Source: Acetobacter cerevisiae
GTDB lineage: Bacteria; Pseudomonadota; Alphaproteobacteria; Acetobacterales; Acetobacteraceae
Direction: 5' to 3'
Length of the DNA stretch: 64,000 bases
Assembly (NCBI RefSeq): GCF_001580535.1
Contig: NZ_LHZA01000151.1
Location: 1 to 64,000, forward strand
Part shown: positions 27,031 to 35,912 of the stretch, one piece after another
Position numbering within the stretch: the stretch's first letter is position 1
Layout: each line of letters starts with the position of its first letter
Notes under the pieces: model-generated
The model's database searches: none
Seen by the model: the letters and a program-made list of their open reading frames with translations, nothing else
What the model was told of the DNA's origin: nothing
Position numbers and translations under genes: made by a program

Positions 27031-28371
27031 ATGATTACGTTTTCTGAACTGAATCTTGCCCCTCCTCTGTTGAAGGCGCTGGCTGAGCAGGGGTATGAAA
27101 CCCCGACCCCCATTCAGGCCCAGTCCATCCCGCATCTGCTGCAAGGCCGTGATCTGCTGGGTCTGGCCCAGACAGGCACCGGGAAGACCGCAGCGTTTGC
27201 TCTGCCTATTCTGAACCACCTTAATGCTCACCCCAAGGTTGCAGGCCCTAAAAAGCCGCGCGTTCTGGTGCTGGCTCCCACGCGTGAGCTGGTTTCCCAG
27301 ATCAGCGAAAGCTTTAAGGCCTATGCCCGTCACATGAAATTCACGCAGGCCGTTGTGTTTGGTGGCGTGGGGCAGGGGCGTCAGGTTGAAGCCATGCGCC
27401 GTGGCGTGGATGTGCTGGTTGCAGCTCCCGGCCGCCTGCTGGACCTGATCGGTCAGGGCTATATTGACCTCTCCGGCCTTGAAGTGCTGGTGCTGGATGA
27501 AGCCGACCGCATGCTGGACATGGGGTTTGTGCGCGATATCCGCCGCATCATGACCTATCTGCCCGCAAAACGGCAGACACTGCTGTTCTCTGCCACCATG
27601 CCGCGCAGCATTGCGGATCTGGCGAACTCTCTGCTGCATGATCCGGCCAAGGTGGAAGTCACCCCGCCGTCCAGCACGGTGGACCGTATCCAGCAGGCTG
27701 TGATGTTTGTGGAAGGCACCGACAAGCGCGATGCTCTGCTGACACTGGTGGAATCCCCCAAGGTTGCCCGCGCCGTGGTGTTCACCCTCATGAAGCATGA
27801 GGCCAACAAGGTTGCGGAATTCCTGAACAAAAACAACGTGGTGGCGGAAGCCATTCACGGCAACAAGTCTCAGGGTGCGCGTGAGCGGGCCATGAGCGGT
27901 TTCCGTGCTGGCAGCGTTAAAGTGCTGGTCGCGACCGACATTGCAGCACGTGGCATTGACGTGGACGATGTGAGCCACGTCTTCAACTACGATCTGCCGA
28001 ACGTGCCGGAAAGCTACGTCCACCGCATTGGTCGGACGGCTCGTGCAGGGCGTGATGGCTGGGCCGTGTCCTTCTGTGACCCGGAACAGCGCGCCTGGCT
28101 GCGTGATATTGAAAAAACCATTGGCAAGCCCATTCCGGTGGTGCGTGACCACCCCTGGCACTCCGAAAGTGCTGAGGTCTCTACCATGCGTCCGCCCGTG
28201 CTGGGTGGCGGTGGCCGTGGGCGCGGTGGTCCGCCGCGTGGCGGGAATGGCGGCGGCGGTGGTCGTGGCCGTGGTGGCCCGCCGCGTGGTGGCAATGGTG
28301 GCGGTGGCCGTCCGGGTGGCGGTGGTCGCTCCGGTGGCGGCGCATCGTCTGGCCGTGGCCGCGCCTTCTAA
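27031..28371 (+). CDS. DEAD-box ATP-dependent RNA helicase (RhlE-like)
   Basis: Unwinds structured RNA using ATP, in ribosome assembly and RNA decay, often cold-induced. The 446-residue protein has the Q motif (GYETPTPIQAQSIP), Walker A AQTGTGKT, PTRELV, DEAD within VLDEADRMLD, SAT, and HRIGRTARAG. From about residue 385 the tail is almost entirely Gly/Arg/Pro, an RGG-type RNA-binding tail with a tandem 16-residue repeat. Start ATG 27031 gives the FSELNLAPPLLKAL family N-terminus; AAAGG lies about 9 bases upstream. Preceded by a long noncoding leader and followed by a strong terminator. Confidence 0.95.
   Translation: MITFSELNLAPPLLKALAEQGYETPTPIQAQSIPHLLQGRDLLGLAQTGTGKTAAFALPILNHLNAHPKVAGPKKPRVLVLAPTRELVSQISESFKAYARHMKFTQAVVFGGVGQGRQVEAMRRGVDVLVAAPGRLLDLIGQGYIDLSGLEVLVLDEADRMLDMGFVRDIRRIMTYLPAKRQTLLFSATMPRSIADLANSLLHDPAKVEVTPPSSTVDRIQQAVMFVEGTDKRDALLTLVESPKVARAVVFTLMKHEANKVAEFLNKNNVVAEAIHGNKSQGARERAMSGFRAGSVKVLVATDIAARGIDVDDVSHVFNYDLPNVPESYVHRIGRTARAGRDGWAVSFCDPEQRAWLRDIEKTIGKPIPVVRDHPWHSESAEVSTMRPPVLGGGGRGRGGPPRGGNGGGGGRGRGGPPRGGNGGGGRPGGGGRSGGGASSGRGRAF
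28213..28308 (+). repeat. tandem 48-bp repeat coding for the helicase RGG tail
   Basis: Two adjacent 48-base units (28213-28260, 28261-28308) encode the same 16 residues, GRGRGGPPRGGNGGGG. The DNA copies differ mainly at third codon positions, so the protein repeat appears conserved. Confidence 0.85.
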
Positions 28372-28410
28372 GAGTTATCCTGACCCCTTCCGGGGTTACG
28401 GTGAGTGCAA

Positions 28411-28447
28411 AAAAGCCGCTGGGGAGCAATCCTCAGCGGCTTTTTTT
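28411..28447 (+). terminator. rho-independent terminator of the helicase gene
   Basis: GCCGCTGGGG (28415-28424) pairs with CCTCAGCGGC (28431-28440), one G.T, followed by seven T residues and preceded by an A-tract. Confidence 0.93.
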
Positions 28448-28539
28448 ATGGCTGGCTGCCAGTTGTTGGAGTTTTTGGGGTGCGTGCGGCAGAGGGTAAG
28501 GGCGCTTGTGGACTAAGCCGCACCGATACGGCGCAATGG

Positions 28540-29477
28540 TCAGAGAGGTTGGCTATCTGGCCGATAGGTCATCACACGCAAGGAATGTGGTTGCAGCCAG
28601 CTTTGTGTGCCGCCGCCCAGCAGAATATGGCAATGAAATAAGAGCCGTTTTCGCACGGGCTGGCCCATCCGGCACTTGTCAGGCTCAGCGGGGCTGCGTG
28701 AGTCAGCAGCAGGAAAAACGGATCATAAACCGTCATGCGCCGGTTGAAATCGCCCATAATCACAAAGGCTTCATGCGCAGCAGCGCGGGCGCTGATCCAG
28801 TTTTGCAGCACGCCAAACTGTTGCACGAGAATGGGGCAGTTATGCTGCTTGTCTGCAACCGGATTGTCCCAGCAGCCGGTTTTGAGATGCAGAACCAGAA
28901 TACGGAGTGGCGTTGTGCCGGTCTCTACCGTCACATCCAGCCCACGGCGCAGTTGATGTGCGGCGGTTGCGGGGGCGACGTCCAGTTCCACCAGATCCGG
29001 GTTTTTGTGGGCGCGGAGCGGTTTGCGGATAGCCAGCGCCGGGTGCTGGAGAAGGGCGTCATCCGTCATGAAGATCTGATAGGTACGGGCGGAGAAAAGC
29101 CGCTCTGCCGTGGTGGCGGCGTCCACTTCCTGTAGTCCGATGATATCAGCATCCAGATGCTGCGCGTAGGCCGCCAGTTTTTCAAAATCGGCGGCAGTGC
29201 GATGTGGTCGGTCCGGTGGAGCGGTTGCGGCTAGCGGCCCATCTTCCGCCATCAGCCATTCCATATTCCATGTCGCCAGTTTGAGTGGATGGGCCGGAGC
29301 CGAAGCCGAAGCGGCTGTCGGCGTCGAAGGTGCGTGCTCTGGCTGTAATGGGGGAGTGATGAGCGCGTGTTCAGCCGGGGAGTTGGCGAGAGCGCGTTGC
29401 GTGAGGCAGCCGGTCACTGCCGCTCCCAGAAGGCACACGGCACCAGCGAGCGCCAGAGAGTGTGCAAAGCGGCTCAT
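28540..29477 (-). pseudogene. frameshifted lipoprotein of the endonuclease/exonuclease/phosphatase family
   Basis: From ATG 29477 the frame encodes a lipoprotein signal (lipobox AVTGC) and an EEP (DNase I-like) domain with LKLATWNMEWL, DADIIGLQEVD and VIMGDFNRR. After SYFI the frame runs into 17 unrelated residues and stops at 28572. Moving one frame from about 28630 restores a natural family ending, HILLGGGTQSWLQPHSLRVMTYRP, with a stop at 28540. A single missing base where the catalytic Asp-His pair should be read (ID-HILL) explains this. Either the gene is a recent pseudogene or there is a sequencing error. The ATG lacks a good SD and lies just after a terminator. Confidence 0.8.
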
Positions 29478-29482
29478 GCAAA

Positions 29483-29513
29483 GAAAAACCGGCGAAGCAG
29501 GCGCTCCGCCGGT
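29483..29513 (-). terminator. terminator of the carbonic anhydrase gene
   Basis: On the minus strand ACCGGCG (29513-29507) pairs with CGCCGGT (29494-29488), with inner AGC/GCT pairing, and is followed by a run of five T residues. It lies about 35 bases past the anhydrase stop. Confidence 0.8.
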
Positions 29514-29546
29514 CCTGGTCTTGTTTGAAAGCAAACCGTCTGACTC

Positions 29547-30230
29547 TTAGGCTGGTTCGGCTTCCAGATGCGAAATGGCTTCCGCAATAGTGGTGGTTTT
29601 ACGGGTCTGTTCATCAAGAATGGTGATTTCGCCGGTGCCGATGTCGTAGAACCAGCCCTGCAGGAACAGTGTGCCGCGCGCCATACCGGCTACCACAGCC
29701 GGGTGCGTTTTCAGGTGGGACAGTTGCAGCAGCACATTCTGTTCAGACAGGCTGCGGACGTTGGCCGGGCCAGCATCTTCTGCTTTCAGGTCGCCCAGGG
29801 CTGCGCGGGCGGCTTCTGCATTGCGCAGCCATCTGCGGACCGTCGGCATTTTGTCCAGACCGCTTTTTTCCGGAGCGAGCAGGGCCTTCATCGCGCCGCA
29901 ATCGGAATGGCCGCAGACAATAATGGCGGACACACCCAGCCCAGCCACAGCGTATTCCACAGCGGAAGAGACGCCACCCAGCATTTCGCCATAGGCCGGA
30001 ACGATGTTGCCAATGTTGCGCAGAATGAACAGATCACCCGGTTCCGTCTGGGTAATCAGGCTGGGGTTAATACGGCTGTCCGCGCAGGCAATAAACAGGG
30101 CATTCGGAGACTGGCCATCTGCCAGAGCAGCAAAAAGGTTCTGCTTGGCCGGGAAAATTTCAGTGTTGAAGTGTTCAACGCCGCGCAGCAGCGAAAGGAG
30201 GCTGGCTCGGGCTTCAGAACAAGTAGGCAT
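29547..30230 (-). CDS. beta-class carbonic anhydrase
   Basis: Hydrates CO2 to bicarbonate; a cytoplasmic zinc enzyme supplying bicarbonate for carboxylations and pH balance. The 227-residue protein has the zinc ligands Cys49, His108 and Cys111, the Asp51-Arg53 dyad in CADSR, and the GGVSSAVEYAV and GHSDCGAMKA signatures. ATG 30230 is chosen over an in-frame TTG at 30242 because GGAG is well spaced before it. A strong hairpin terminator follows. Confidence 0.95.
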   Translation of the reverse strand: MPTCSEARASLLSLLRGVEHFNTEIFPAKQNLFAALADGQSPNALFIACADSRINPSLITQTEPGDLFILRNIGNIVPAYGEMLGGVSSAVEYAVAGLGVSAIIVCGHSDCGAMKALLAPEKSGLDKMPTVRRWLRNAEAARAALGDLKAEDAGPANVRSLSEQNVLLQLSHLKTHPAVVAGMARGTLFLQGWFYDIGTGEITILDEQTRKTTTIAEAISHLEAEPA

Positions 30231-30388
30231 AGGCTTCTCCAAAAAATACTCATAAGGGTGCAGGCTTCGGTCGTGGCCAGGGACTTCTGTTCTGCATGAT
30301 AGAGTTGAATAGAACGCATGGCACCGGCTTTTTTTCCGTTTGTCTGAAATTTTTTTTACAGAAAATCAGGTGGCCGGCACAGTCCACT

Positions 30389-30446
30389 AAAAAATACCCC
30401 TGCCAGCGTGGTCCGAAAAGGGGAAGGACCAGCTGAAGCAGGGGTA
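30389..30446 (-). terminator. large terminator hairpin after the NYN-domain gene
   Basis: Outer arms TACCCCTGC (30395-30403) and GCAGGGGTA (30438-30446), inner GGTCC/GGACC and AGC/GCT, followed on the minus strand by six T residues. It lies about 60 bases beyond the minus-strand stop at 30509. Confidence 0.85.
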
Positions 30447-30508
30447 GTGTCTTAAAACGGATCAGTCATGCGGGTGGCGTTTGGAAAAGGGCCACTCGCT
30501 CGGATAGA

Positions 30509-31144
30509 TCAGAGAATATCGGTCTCGTCGTCGTCCAGATCCGGCTCACTCATCTGATCTGCGGGGTGGCGGATAGGGGAGGGGTTGCCCACGCGGGGGC
30601 GCTGGGTGTCTGCCTGCTGCCGCCGCGTGAAGTTGTTGGCAATGGTTGCCAGCTCCATGAAGTTGTCGGCCTGACGACGCAGGTCATCCCCAATCAGCGG
30701 CGGGGAGGAGCGCATGGAGGACACCACGGAAACACGGGTGCCCTGACGCTGCACGGCTTCTACCACACGGCGGAAATCCGAATCGCCGGTGAAGAGAATG
30801 GCGTGGTCGATATGCGGCGCCATTTCCATCATATCCACGGCAATTTCGATTTCCATATTGCCCTTCACGCGGCGCTTGCCGGTGGAATCGGTAAATTCGC
30901 GGGCGGGTTTGGTCACCAGAAAATAGCCGTTGTAGGACAGCCAGTCCGTCAGCGGTTTAAGGGGTGAATAGTCTTCCGTATCCAGAATGGCGGCGTAATA
31001 ATAAGCGCGGATGATGTGTGTTTTGGATGTGAAGAAGTCCAGCAGCTTTTTATAATCGACATCAAACCCCAGACCGCGGGATGTTGAATAAAGGCTGGAG
31101 CCATCAATGAAGAGGCAGGTCCTCTCTTCTTTTTTGAGATTCAT
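30509..31144 (-). CDS. NYN-domain (LabA/DUF88) putative ribonuclease
   Basis: A 211-residue cytoplasmic protein with a PIN-like NYN fold. The acidic residues expected at the metal site are present: Asp14 in LFIDGSS, Asp in EIAVDMMEMA and the GDSDF motif near residue 120. The C-terminal 50 residues are polar and probably disordered, ending in an acidic DLDDDETDIL tail. Members of this family are thought to cleave RNA; the physiological role in alphaproteobacteria is not established. Transcribed alone, divergent from folK; GAGG lies about 11 bases before the ATG. Confidence 0.85.
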   Translation of the reverse strand: MNLKKEERTCLFIDGSSLYSTSRGLGFDVDYKKLLDFFTSKTHIIRAYYYAAILDTEDYSPLKPLTDWLSYNGYFLVTKPAREFTDSTGKRRVKGNMEIEIAVDMMEMAPHIDHAILFTGDSDFRRVVEAVQRQGTRVSVVSSMRSSPPLIGDDLRRQADNFMELATIANNFTRRQQADTQRPRVGNPSPIRHPADQMSEPDLDDDETDIL

Positions 31145-31244
31145 TGGAGTTTTTTCCTCTAAATTAGATGATAAGGTGTTTTGAATGTTGGTTAAAAATC
31201 TATCGCATTCAGGGGTTTAACGGTAAGGGTGGCGGATTATACCC

Positions 31245-31808
31245 GTGTTCAGAAAAAAAGATACATCAGCTATGGCATTTATATCAGGCCTGACAAAAAC
31301 CCCGGATGAGCCAGAAACCGTCCTGATTGCGATAGGGGCAAATCTGCCTTACGCGGGTCAGGTGGCGCGTGAGACATGCCAGCGGGTTGTCGCTGCGCTG
31401 CAAGACGTACCGGGGTTGTGTATAGAGGCTGTGTCAGCCTGGTATGAAAGTGCTCCTGTCCCACCTTCCGGTCAGCCTCCTTATATCAATGGTGTGGTTC
31501 GGGGGGTCGCCAGGATTGGGCCCGAGGCCCTGCTACACGCGCTTCAGACTATAGAAACACGCTTCGGTCGCGAGCGTTCCATACCAAATGCAGCCCGCAC
31601 GTTAGATCTTGATCTTATCACATACGGCTCCCTTTGTCAGAATGATTCGCATCTTACTCTGCCACATCCGCGTGCGCATGAGCGGGCCTTTGTGCTTCTG
31701 CCCATCCAGGATGTGGCGCCCGAGTGGGTGCACCCTTCTAGCGGGAAAACGCTGGCGGACATGGTGCCGGATGTCGCAGAGCAGGAAATCCGCCGGATTC
31801 AGGAATAA
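31245..31808 (+). CDS. folK: HPPK, folate pyrophosphokinase
   Basis: Transfers pyrophosphate from ATP to 6-hydroxymethyl-7,8-dihydropterin, one step before dihydropteroate synthase in folate synthesis. The 187-residue frame shows IAIGANLP, the FGRERS region, TLDLDLITYG with the metal-binding Asp pair, and PHPRAHERAFVLLP. The upstream start is GTG 31245; ATG 31272 gives a shorter, equally plausible 178-residue protein, and neither has a strong SD. It lies 78 bases upstream of rpoZ. Confidence 0.93.
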   Translation: MFRKKDTSAMAFISGLTKTPDEPETVLIAIGANLPYAGQVARETCQRVVAALQDVPGLCIEAVSAWYESAPVPPSGQPPYINGVVRGVARIGPEALLHALQTIETRFGRERSIPNAARTLDLDLITYGSLCQNDSHLTLPHPRAHERAFVLLPIQDVAPEWVHPSSGKTLADMVPDVAEQEIRRIQE

Positions 31809-31886
31809 GGACTTCCTAGGGGTGGGGGGATGCGTTACAATGCTCTTTCTGAATTTTTTACCTGAATTACCTGGAGGCTCTTCGTA

Positions 31887-32258
31887 ATGGCACGCGTCAC
31901 TGTCGAAGACTGCGTTGAGAAAGTCCCGAACCGCTTTGAGCTGGTGCTGTATGCGGCGCAGCGCGCCCGCAACATCTCCCGCGGGGAAGAGCTTACCATT
32001 GACCGGGATAATGACAAGAATCCGGTTGTCGCCCTGCGCGAAATCGCGGACGAAACTGTCAAACTGTCCGATCTGCGCAATGATCTGATCCGCTCTCAGG
32101 CCCGTGAGCCCGAGCCCGAGCCTGTGGATGAAGAAGTGCAGGATCTGGTCCCGACCGAACAGAACATCTTTGGTCTGCAGGAAGTCTCTCCGGAAGAAGA
32201 GGCCTCTGATGATGCCGGTGCGATTGAAGCCGCTCTCAGCGGGCGCGCACGGCGGTAA
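31887..32258 (+). CDS. rpoZ: RNA polymerase omega subunit
   Basis: Small subunit that helps fold beta-prime and forms part of the ppGpp site. The first 70 residues are the conserved domain ([42 protein letters not shown]). A 50-residue tail rich in Glu, Pro and Asp follows, making it 123 residues, longer than the about 90 of E. coli but common in alphaproteobacteria. GGAG is well spaced upstream. It is 6 bases ahead of rsh, the usual rpoZ-spoT arrangement. Confidence 0.97.
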   Translation: MARVTVEDCVEKVPNRFELVLYAAQRARNISRGEELTIDRDNDKNPVVALREIADETVKLSDLRNDLIRSQAREPEPEPVDEEVQDLVPTEQNIFGLQEVSPEEEASDDAGAIEAALSGRARR

Positions 32259-32264
32259 GAGCGT

Positions 32265-34622
32265 GTGACGCAGGCGGGGGGCGACAACAGGACCGGGACT
32301 TTGGTGTCTGAGGCAGACTCCTCAGCCGGTTCTGCGCTTCTGCCTGTTGCAACGGGGGACTCCACCCCCGTGCCGGTTTCTCCTGAGCCTTCCGGGCGTG
32401 GAGACATTACGTGTGACCGGCTGATCAACGTTGTGCGTGGTTACGCGCCCAATGCTGATCTGGAGAGTATTCGCCGCGCTTTTGCCGTGGCGAAAAAGGC
32501 TCATGAGAGCCAGCTTCGTGATAATGGTGACCCGTACATAACGCACCCGCTGGCGGTTGCGATGATTCTGGCCGGCTTCCGGCTGGACGTGCCCTCCATT
32601 CTCACGGCTCTGCTGCACGACACCATTGAAGATACCGGCATCACGCAGGAAGACCTGCGGGCACAGTTTGGCCCCACGGTGGCGGATCTGGTGGATGGTG
32701 TCACCAAGCTGACCCGGCTGGAACTCCAGTCTGACCGCACCAAACAAGCCGAAAATTTCCGCAAGCTCGTGCTGGCGATGTCGAAGGACATCCGCGTTCT
32801 TCTGGTCAAACTGGCGGACCGCCTGCACAACATGCGCACGCTGCATTTTGTGGAGCGGGTGGACCGCCGCCAGCGTATTGCGCGGGAAACGCTCGATATC
32901 TACGCCCCCCTTGCCGAACGTATCGGTATGGATCGGGTCAAGACCGAGCTGCAGAACCTCTCCTTTGCCCAGCTTGAGCCGGAAGCAGACGCCACCATCC
33001 GCGCCCGCCTGAACTATCTGCGCGGGCAGGGGGCCGATGTGATTGAAGAGGTGCGGCGGGAACTGCTGCGCCTGTGTGAAGAAGCCGGGCTGAAGAATGT
33101 TCACGTCTCTGGCCGGGAAAAGTCTCCGTATTCCATCTGGGAGAAGATGCAGCGGCATAATGTGGCGTTCGAGCAGCTGTCCGACATCATGGCGTTCCGT
33201 GTGGTGGTGGATACGCGCGAGGATTGCTACATGGCGCTCGGGGCGGTGCATGCCGCCTATCCGGTTATCGCCGGCCGCTTCAAGGACTATATCTCCACTC
33301 CCAAGGCTAACGGATATCAGAGCCTGCATACCGGGGTAACGCTGCGTTCCCCGCGTAACCAGAAGATTGAAGTGCAGATCCGCACCGAGGCCATGCATGA
33401 CATTGCCGAAAACGGCGTGGCGGCACACTGGGCCTATAAGGAAGGTGAACCTGAGGCCGGGGGTGGGATTGCCGGCTTCCGTCGGCCGCGCTGGGTGCAG
33501 GATCTGCTGGAAATTCTGGAAGCCTCCTCCGCGCCGGATGAGTTTCTGGAAAACACCAAGCTCGAACTCTATCAGGATCAGGTTTTCTGCTTCTCCCCCA
33601 AAGGCCAGCTGATCTCGCTGCCGCGTGGGGCGACGTCGGTTGATTTTGCCTATGCGGTGCATAGCCAGATTGGCGATTCCTGCGTGGGTGCCAAGATCAA
33701 TGGCCGCCTGATGCCGCTGCGGCATGAGCTGCAGAATGGGGATCAGGTCGAGATCATGACCGCTCGCGGGGGCGCGCCGTCTCCCTCGTGGGAGCGGTTT
33801 GTGGTCACCGGCAAGGCGCGGGCGCGTATCCGCCGCTATGTGGCCGCGCAGCAGCGCCAGACCTATCTGGATAGCGGGCGTGCTGCGCTGGCCAAGGCCT
33901 TCCGTCAGGAAGGGGTCGATGGCTCCGAAAAGGTTATTGAAACCACACTGAAGACGCTGAAGCAGAACTCGCTTCAGGATCTGTATGTGTCGGTGGGGAA
34001 CAATAATCTCGGTGCGCGGGATGTTGTCCATGCGGCGTACCCGGAGCTGCGCCGCGCCCCGCGTGTGCCGCGCATGGTGGCTGGCCTGCCGGGTGTTCTG
34101 GGCACCGCCGGGCCACGCCCACGGGCGACAAGTGGGGCCAGCAGTGGCCGGTCTGGCGGGGCTATTCCGCTGGTGGGGCTTGGTCCGGGTGTCGCCGTCC
34201 ATTTTGCCGCCTGCTGCCACGCCCTGCCGGGGGACCGGATTGTAGGTGTGGTTGCTACTGGTAAGGGTGTGACCATTCACACACGAACCTGCCCGACGCT
34301 GGAAAGCTTTGCCGCCACGCCGGAACGTTTTCTGGATGTGGACTGGGATTATGACGCCATGGCCCGCTCCGGCAGCGGAGAGCTGCGGGTGGGGCGCATT
34401 ACCATTGTGGCCGAGAACGAATCTGCCGTGCTGGCCGCCATTACCAATACGGTGTCCAAAGCGGATGCGTCGGTGGTGAACCTGAAGATTGTGCATCGGC
34501 AGCTCGATTTCATGGAAATCCTTGTGGATGTGGAGGTGCGGGATTTGCGGCATCTGTCTTCCGTGATCGCCGCCCTTCGGGCCGCGCAGGGTATTTCTCA
34601 GGCTGACAGGGCGCGCGCGTGA
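32265..34622 (+). CDS. rsh: bifunctional (p)ppGpp synthetase/hydrolase
   Basis: The single Rel/SpoT-type enzyme for the stringent response in alphaproteobacteria. In the 785 residues, the HD hydrolase domain has LLHDTIEDT and the KLADRLHNMRTL motif, so hydrolysis should be active. The synthetase domain has GRFKDYISTPKANGYQSLHT, carrying the RxKD signature of bifunctional enzymes. TGS (KGQLISLPRGATSVDFAYAVH), a Cys-pair zinc-finger-like region (AACCHALPGD) and a C-terminal ACT domain follow. The start is GTG 32265. The stop overlaps the acpS start (GTGA). Confidence 0.97.
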   Translation: MTQAGGDNRTGTLVSEADSSAGSALLPVATGDSTPVPVSPEPSGRGDITCDRLINVVRGYAPNADLESIRRAFAVAKKAHESQLRDNGDPYITHPLAVAMILAGFRLDVPSILTALLHDTIEDTGITQEDLRAQFGPTVADLVDGVTKLTRLELQSDRTKQAENFRKLVLAMSKDIRVLLVKLADRLHNMRTLHFVERVDRRQRIARETLDIYAPLAERIGMDRVKTELQNLSFAQLEPEADATIRARLNYLRGQGADVIEEVRRELLRLCEEAGLKNVHVSGREKSPYSIWEKMQRHNVAFEQLSDIMAFRVVVDTREDCYMALGAVHAAYPVIAGRFKDYISTPKANGYQSLHTGVTLRSPRNQKIEVQIRTEAMHDIAENGVAAHWAYKEGEPEAGGGIAGFRRPRWVQDLLEILEASSAPDEFLENTKLELYQDQVFCFSPKGQLISLPRGATSVDFAYAVHSQIGDSCVGAKINGRLMPLRHELQNGDQVEIMTARGGAPSPSWERFVVTGKARARIRRYVAAQQRQTYLDSGRAALAKAFRQEGVDGSEKVIETTLKTLKQNSLQDLYVSVGNNNLGARDVVHAAYPELRRAPRVPRMVAGLPGVLGTAGPRPRATSGASSGRSGGAIPLVGLGPGVAVHFAACCHALPGDRIVGVVATGKGVTIHTRTCPTLESFAATPERFLDVDWDYDAMARSGSGELRVGRITIVAENESAVLAAITNTVSKADASVVNLKIVHRQLDFMEILVDVEVRDLRHLSSVIAALRAAQGISQADRARA

Positions 34623-35026
34623 GTGTGATCGCTGCCGGAGTGGATCTGTGTGACATGCGCCGGATTGAGCGCGTGATCGAACAGTTTGGGGACCGCTTCC
34701 TCAACCGGGTCTTCACCCCGACGGAGCGTGCGCGGGCGGACCGCCGGAGCGGGCAGGCCCGGATCGGGGCCTACGCCAAGCGCTGGGCCGCCAAAGAGGC
34801 CTGCGCCAAGGCGCTGGGCACCGGGTTTGCACAGGGTGTGGCGCAGAGCCAGATCGGGGTGGCCAACCTGCCCTCTGGCCAGCCGACACTGGTATTGACC
34901 GGCGCGGCCTTGCTGCGGTTGCAGCAGATCATGCCAGCGGGGCAGGTGCCGCATCTGGTGCTGAGCATGACGGACGAGCATCCGTATGCCTTTGCTGAGG
35001 TGATTATCTCGGGGCGTCCCGCTTGA
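34619..35026 (+). CDS. acpS: holo-[acyl-carrier-protein] synthase
   Basis: Transfers 4'-phosphopantetheine from CoA to acyl carrier protein. The 135-residue protein has the metal-binding Asp9 in GVDLCDMRRIE and the second signature RWAAKEACAKALGTGF. GTG start overlapping the rsh stop, so translation is probably coupled. Confidence 0.95.
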   Translation: MSVIAAGVDLCDMRRIERVIEQFGDRFLNRVFTPTERARADRRSGQARIGAYAKRWAAKEACAKALGTGFAQGVAQSQIGVANLPSGQPTLVLTGAALLRLQQIMPAGQVPHLVLSMTDEHPYAFAEVIISGRPA

Positions 35027-35102
35027 CATCCCCTGGGGTGCGCGGCTTGATCCCGCCGATTTTTCTTTTCTTTCCTAACGACGCAGACAGGCGGTGCAGG
35101 AC

Positions 35103-35912
35103 ATGACCAACCCGAACCAGACTCCCACGGCATCAGGCGCAGGGGGGCCGGCAACCATCGGGCAGCTCGTGCTGGACTATGCGAGAACCATCATCGGCGT
35201 GGTGCTGGTGGTTACGCTGTTCCGCACCTTCCTGTTTGAAAGCTTCGTGATTCCGTCCGGCTCCATGATCCCGACCCTGCAGGTGGGGGACTACATCATG
35301 GTGTCCAAATACAGCTACGGCTATTCCCGCTTTTCCTTCCCGTTCTCGCCCAACCTGTTTCAGGGGCGCATCTGGGGGGCGGAACCGCATCGGGGTGATG
35401 TGGCTGTGTTCCGTTTTACCAAGGATACGTCGGTTGATTACGTCAAACGGATTATCGGCCTGCCGGGTGACCATATCCGTGTGACGGAAGGCCATCTGTA
35501 TCTGAACGACCAAATGGTGCCCTGCCTCGCCCCGCATCCCTATACGGCACTGGATGAATCCCACGTCCCGATGGAAGGTGAGGCGTGTGATGAGCAGTTG
35601 CCCGCCAGTGGGGGCAAGGGCGTCGTGGCGCATCAGGTGCTCAAGCTAATGGATGATGGCGCGCAGAACAATACGCCGGATTATGTTGTGCCGCCGGGCT
35701 ACTTCTTTGCCATGGGCGATAACCGGGATGACAGCGCGGACAGCCGCTTTATGGGGGATGGCCCGAAAGACCTTGGTTTTGTGCCGATGGAAAATCTGGT
35801 TGGCCATGCGTCACGGGTGTTCTTCTCCGTAGAGTCCGCGCATCCGTTCTGGCAGATCTGGTACTGGCCGGTGGAAATCCGCTGGGCTCGTATTTTCCGG
35901 AGCATCACGTGA
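35103..35912 (+). CDS. lepB: signal peptidase I
   Basis: Cleaves signal peptides at the periplasmic face of the inner membrane. The 269-residue protein has one N-terminal transmembrane helix (about 28-45), nucleophile Ser54 in PSGSMIPTL, general-base Lys115 in VDYVKRIIGLPGD and the box E GDNRDDSADSR. ATG 35103 is chosen; a GTG at 35094 is in frame. It overlaps rnc by GTGA, as in many alphaproteobacteria. Confidence 0.97.
   Translation: MTNPNQTPTASGAGGPATIGQLVLDYARTIIGVVLVVTLFRTFLFESFVIPSGSMIPTLQVGDYIMVSKYSYGYSRFSFPFSPNLFQGRIWGAEPHRGDVAVFRFTKDTSVDYVKRIIGLPGDHIRVTEGHLYLNDQMVPCLAPHPYTALDESHVPMEGEACDEQLPASGGKGVVAHQVLKLMDDGAQNNTPDYVVPPGYFFAMGDNRDDSADSRFMGDGPKDLGFVPMENLVGHASRVFFSVESAHPFWQIWYWPVEIRWARIFRSIT

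Noticed and set aside
28014-28429. Antisense frames giving Pro- or His-rich proteins opposite the helicase tail
   Set aside because: They are the reverse reading of the Gly/Arg repeat and carry no start signals.
32322-34553. A 743-codon open frame antisense to rsh
   Set aside because: Same reason: shadow of a definite gene, His/Gln/Arg-rich low-complexity translation, no start signal.
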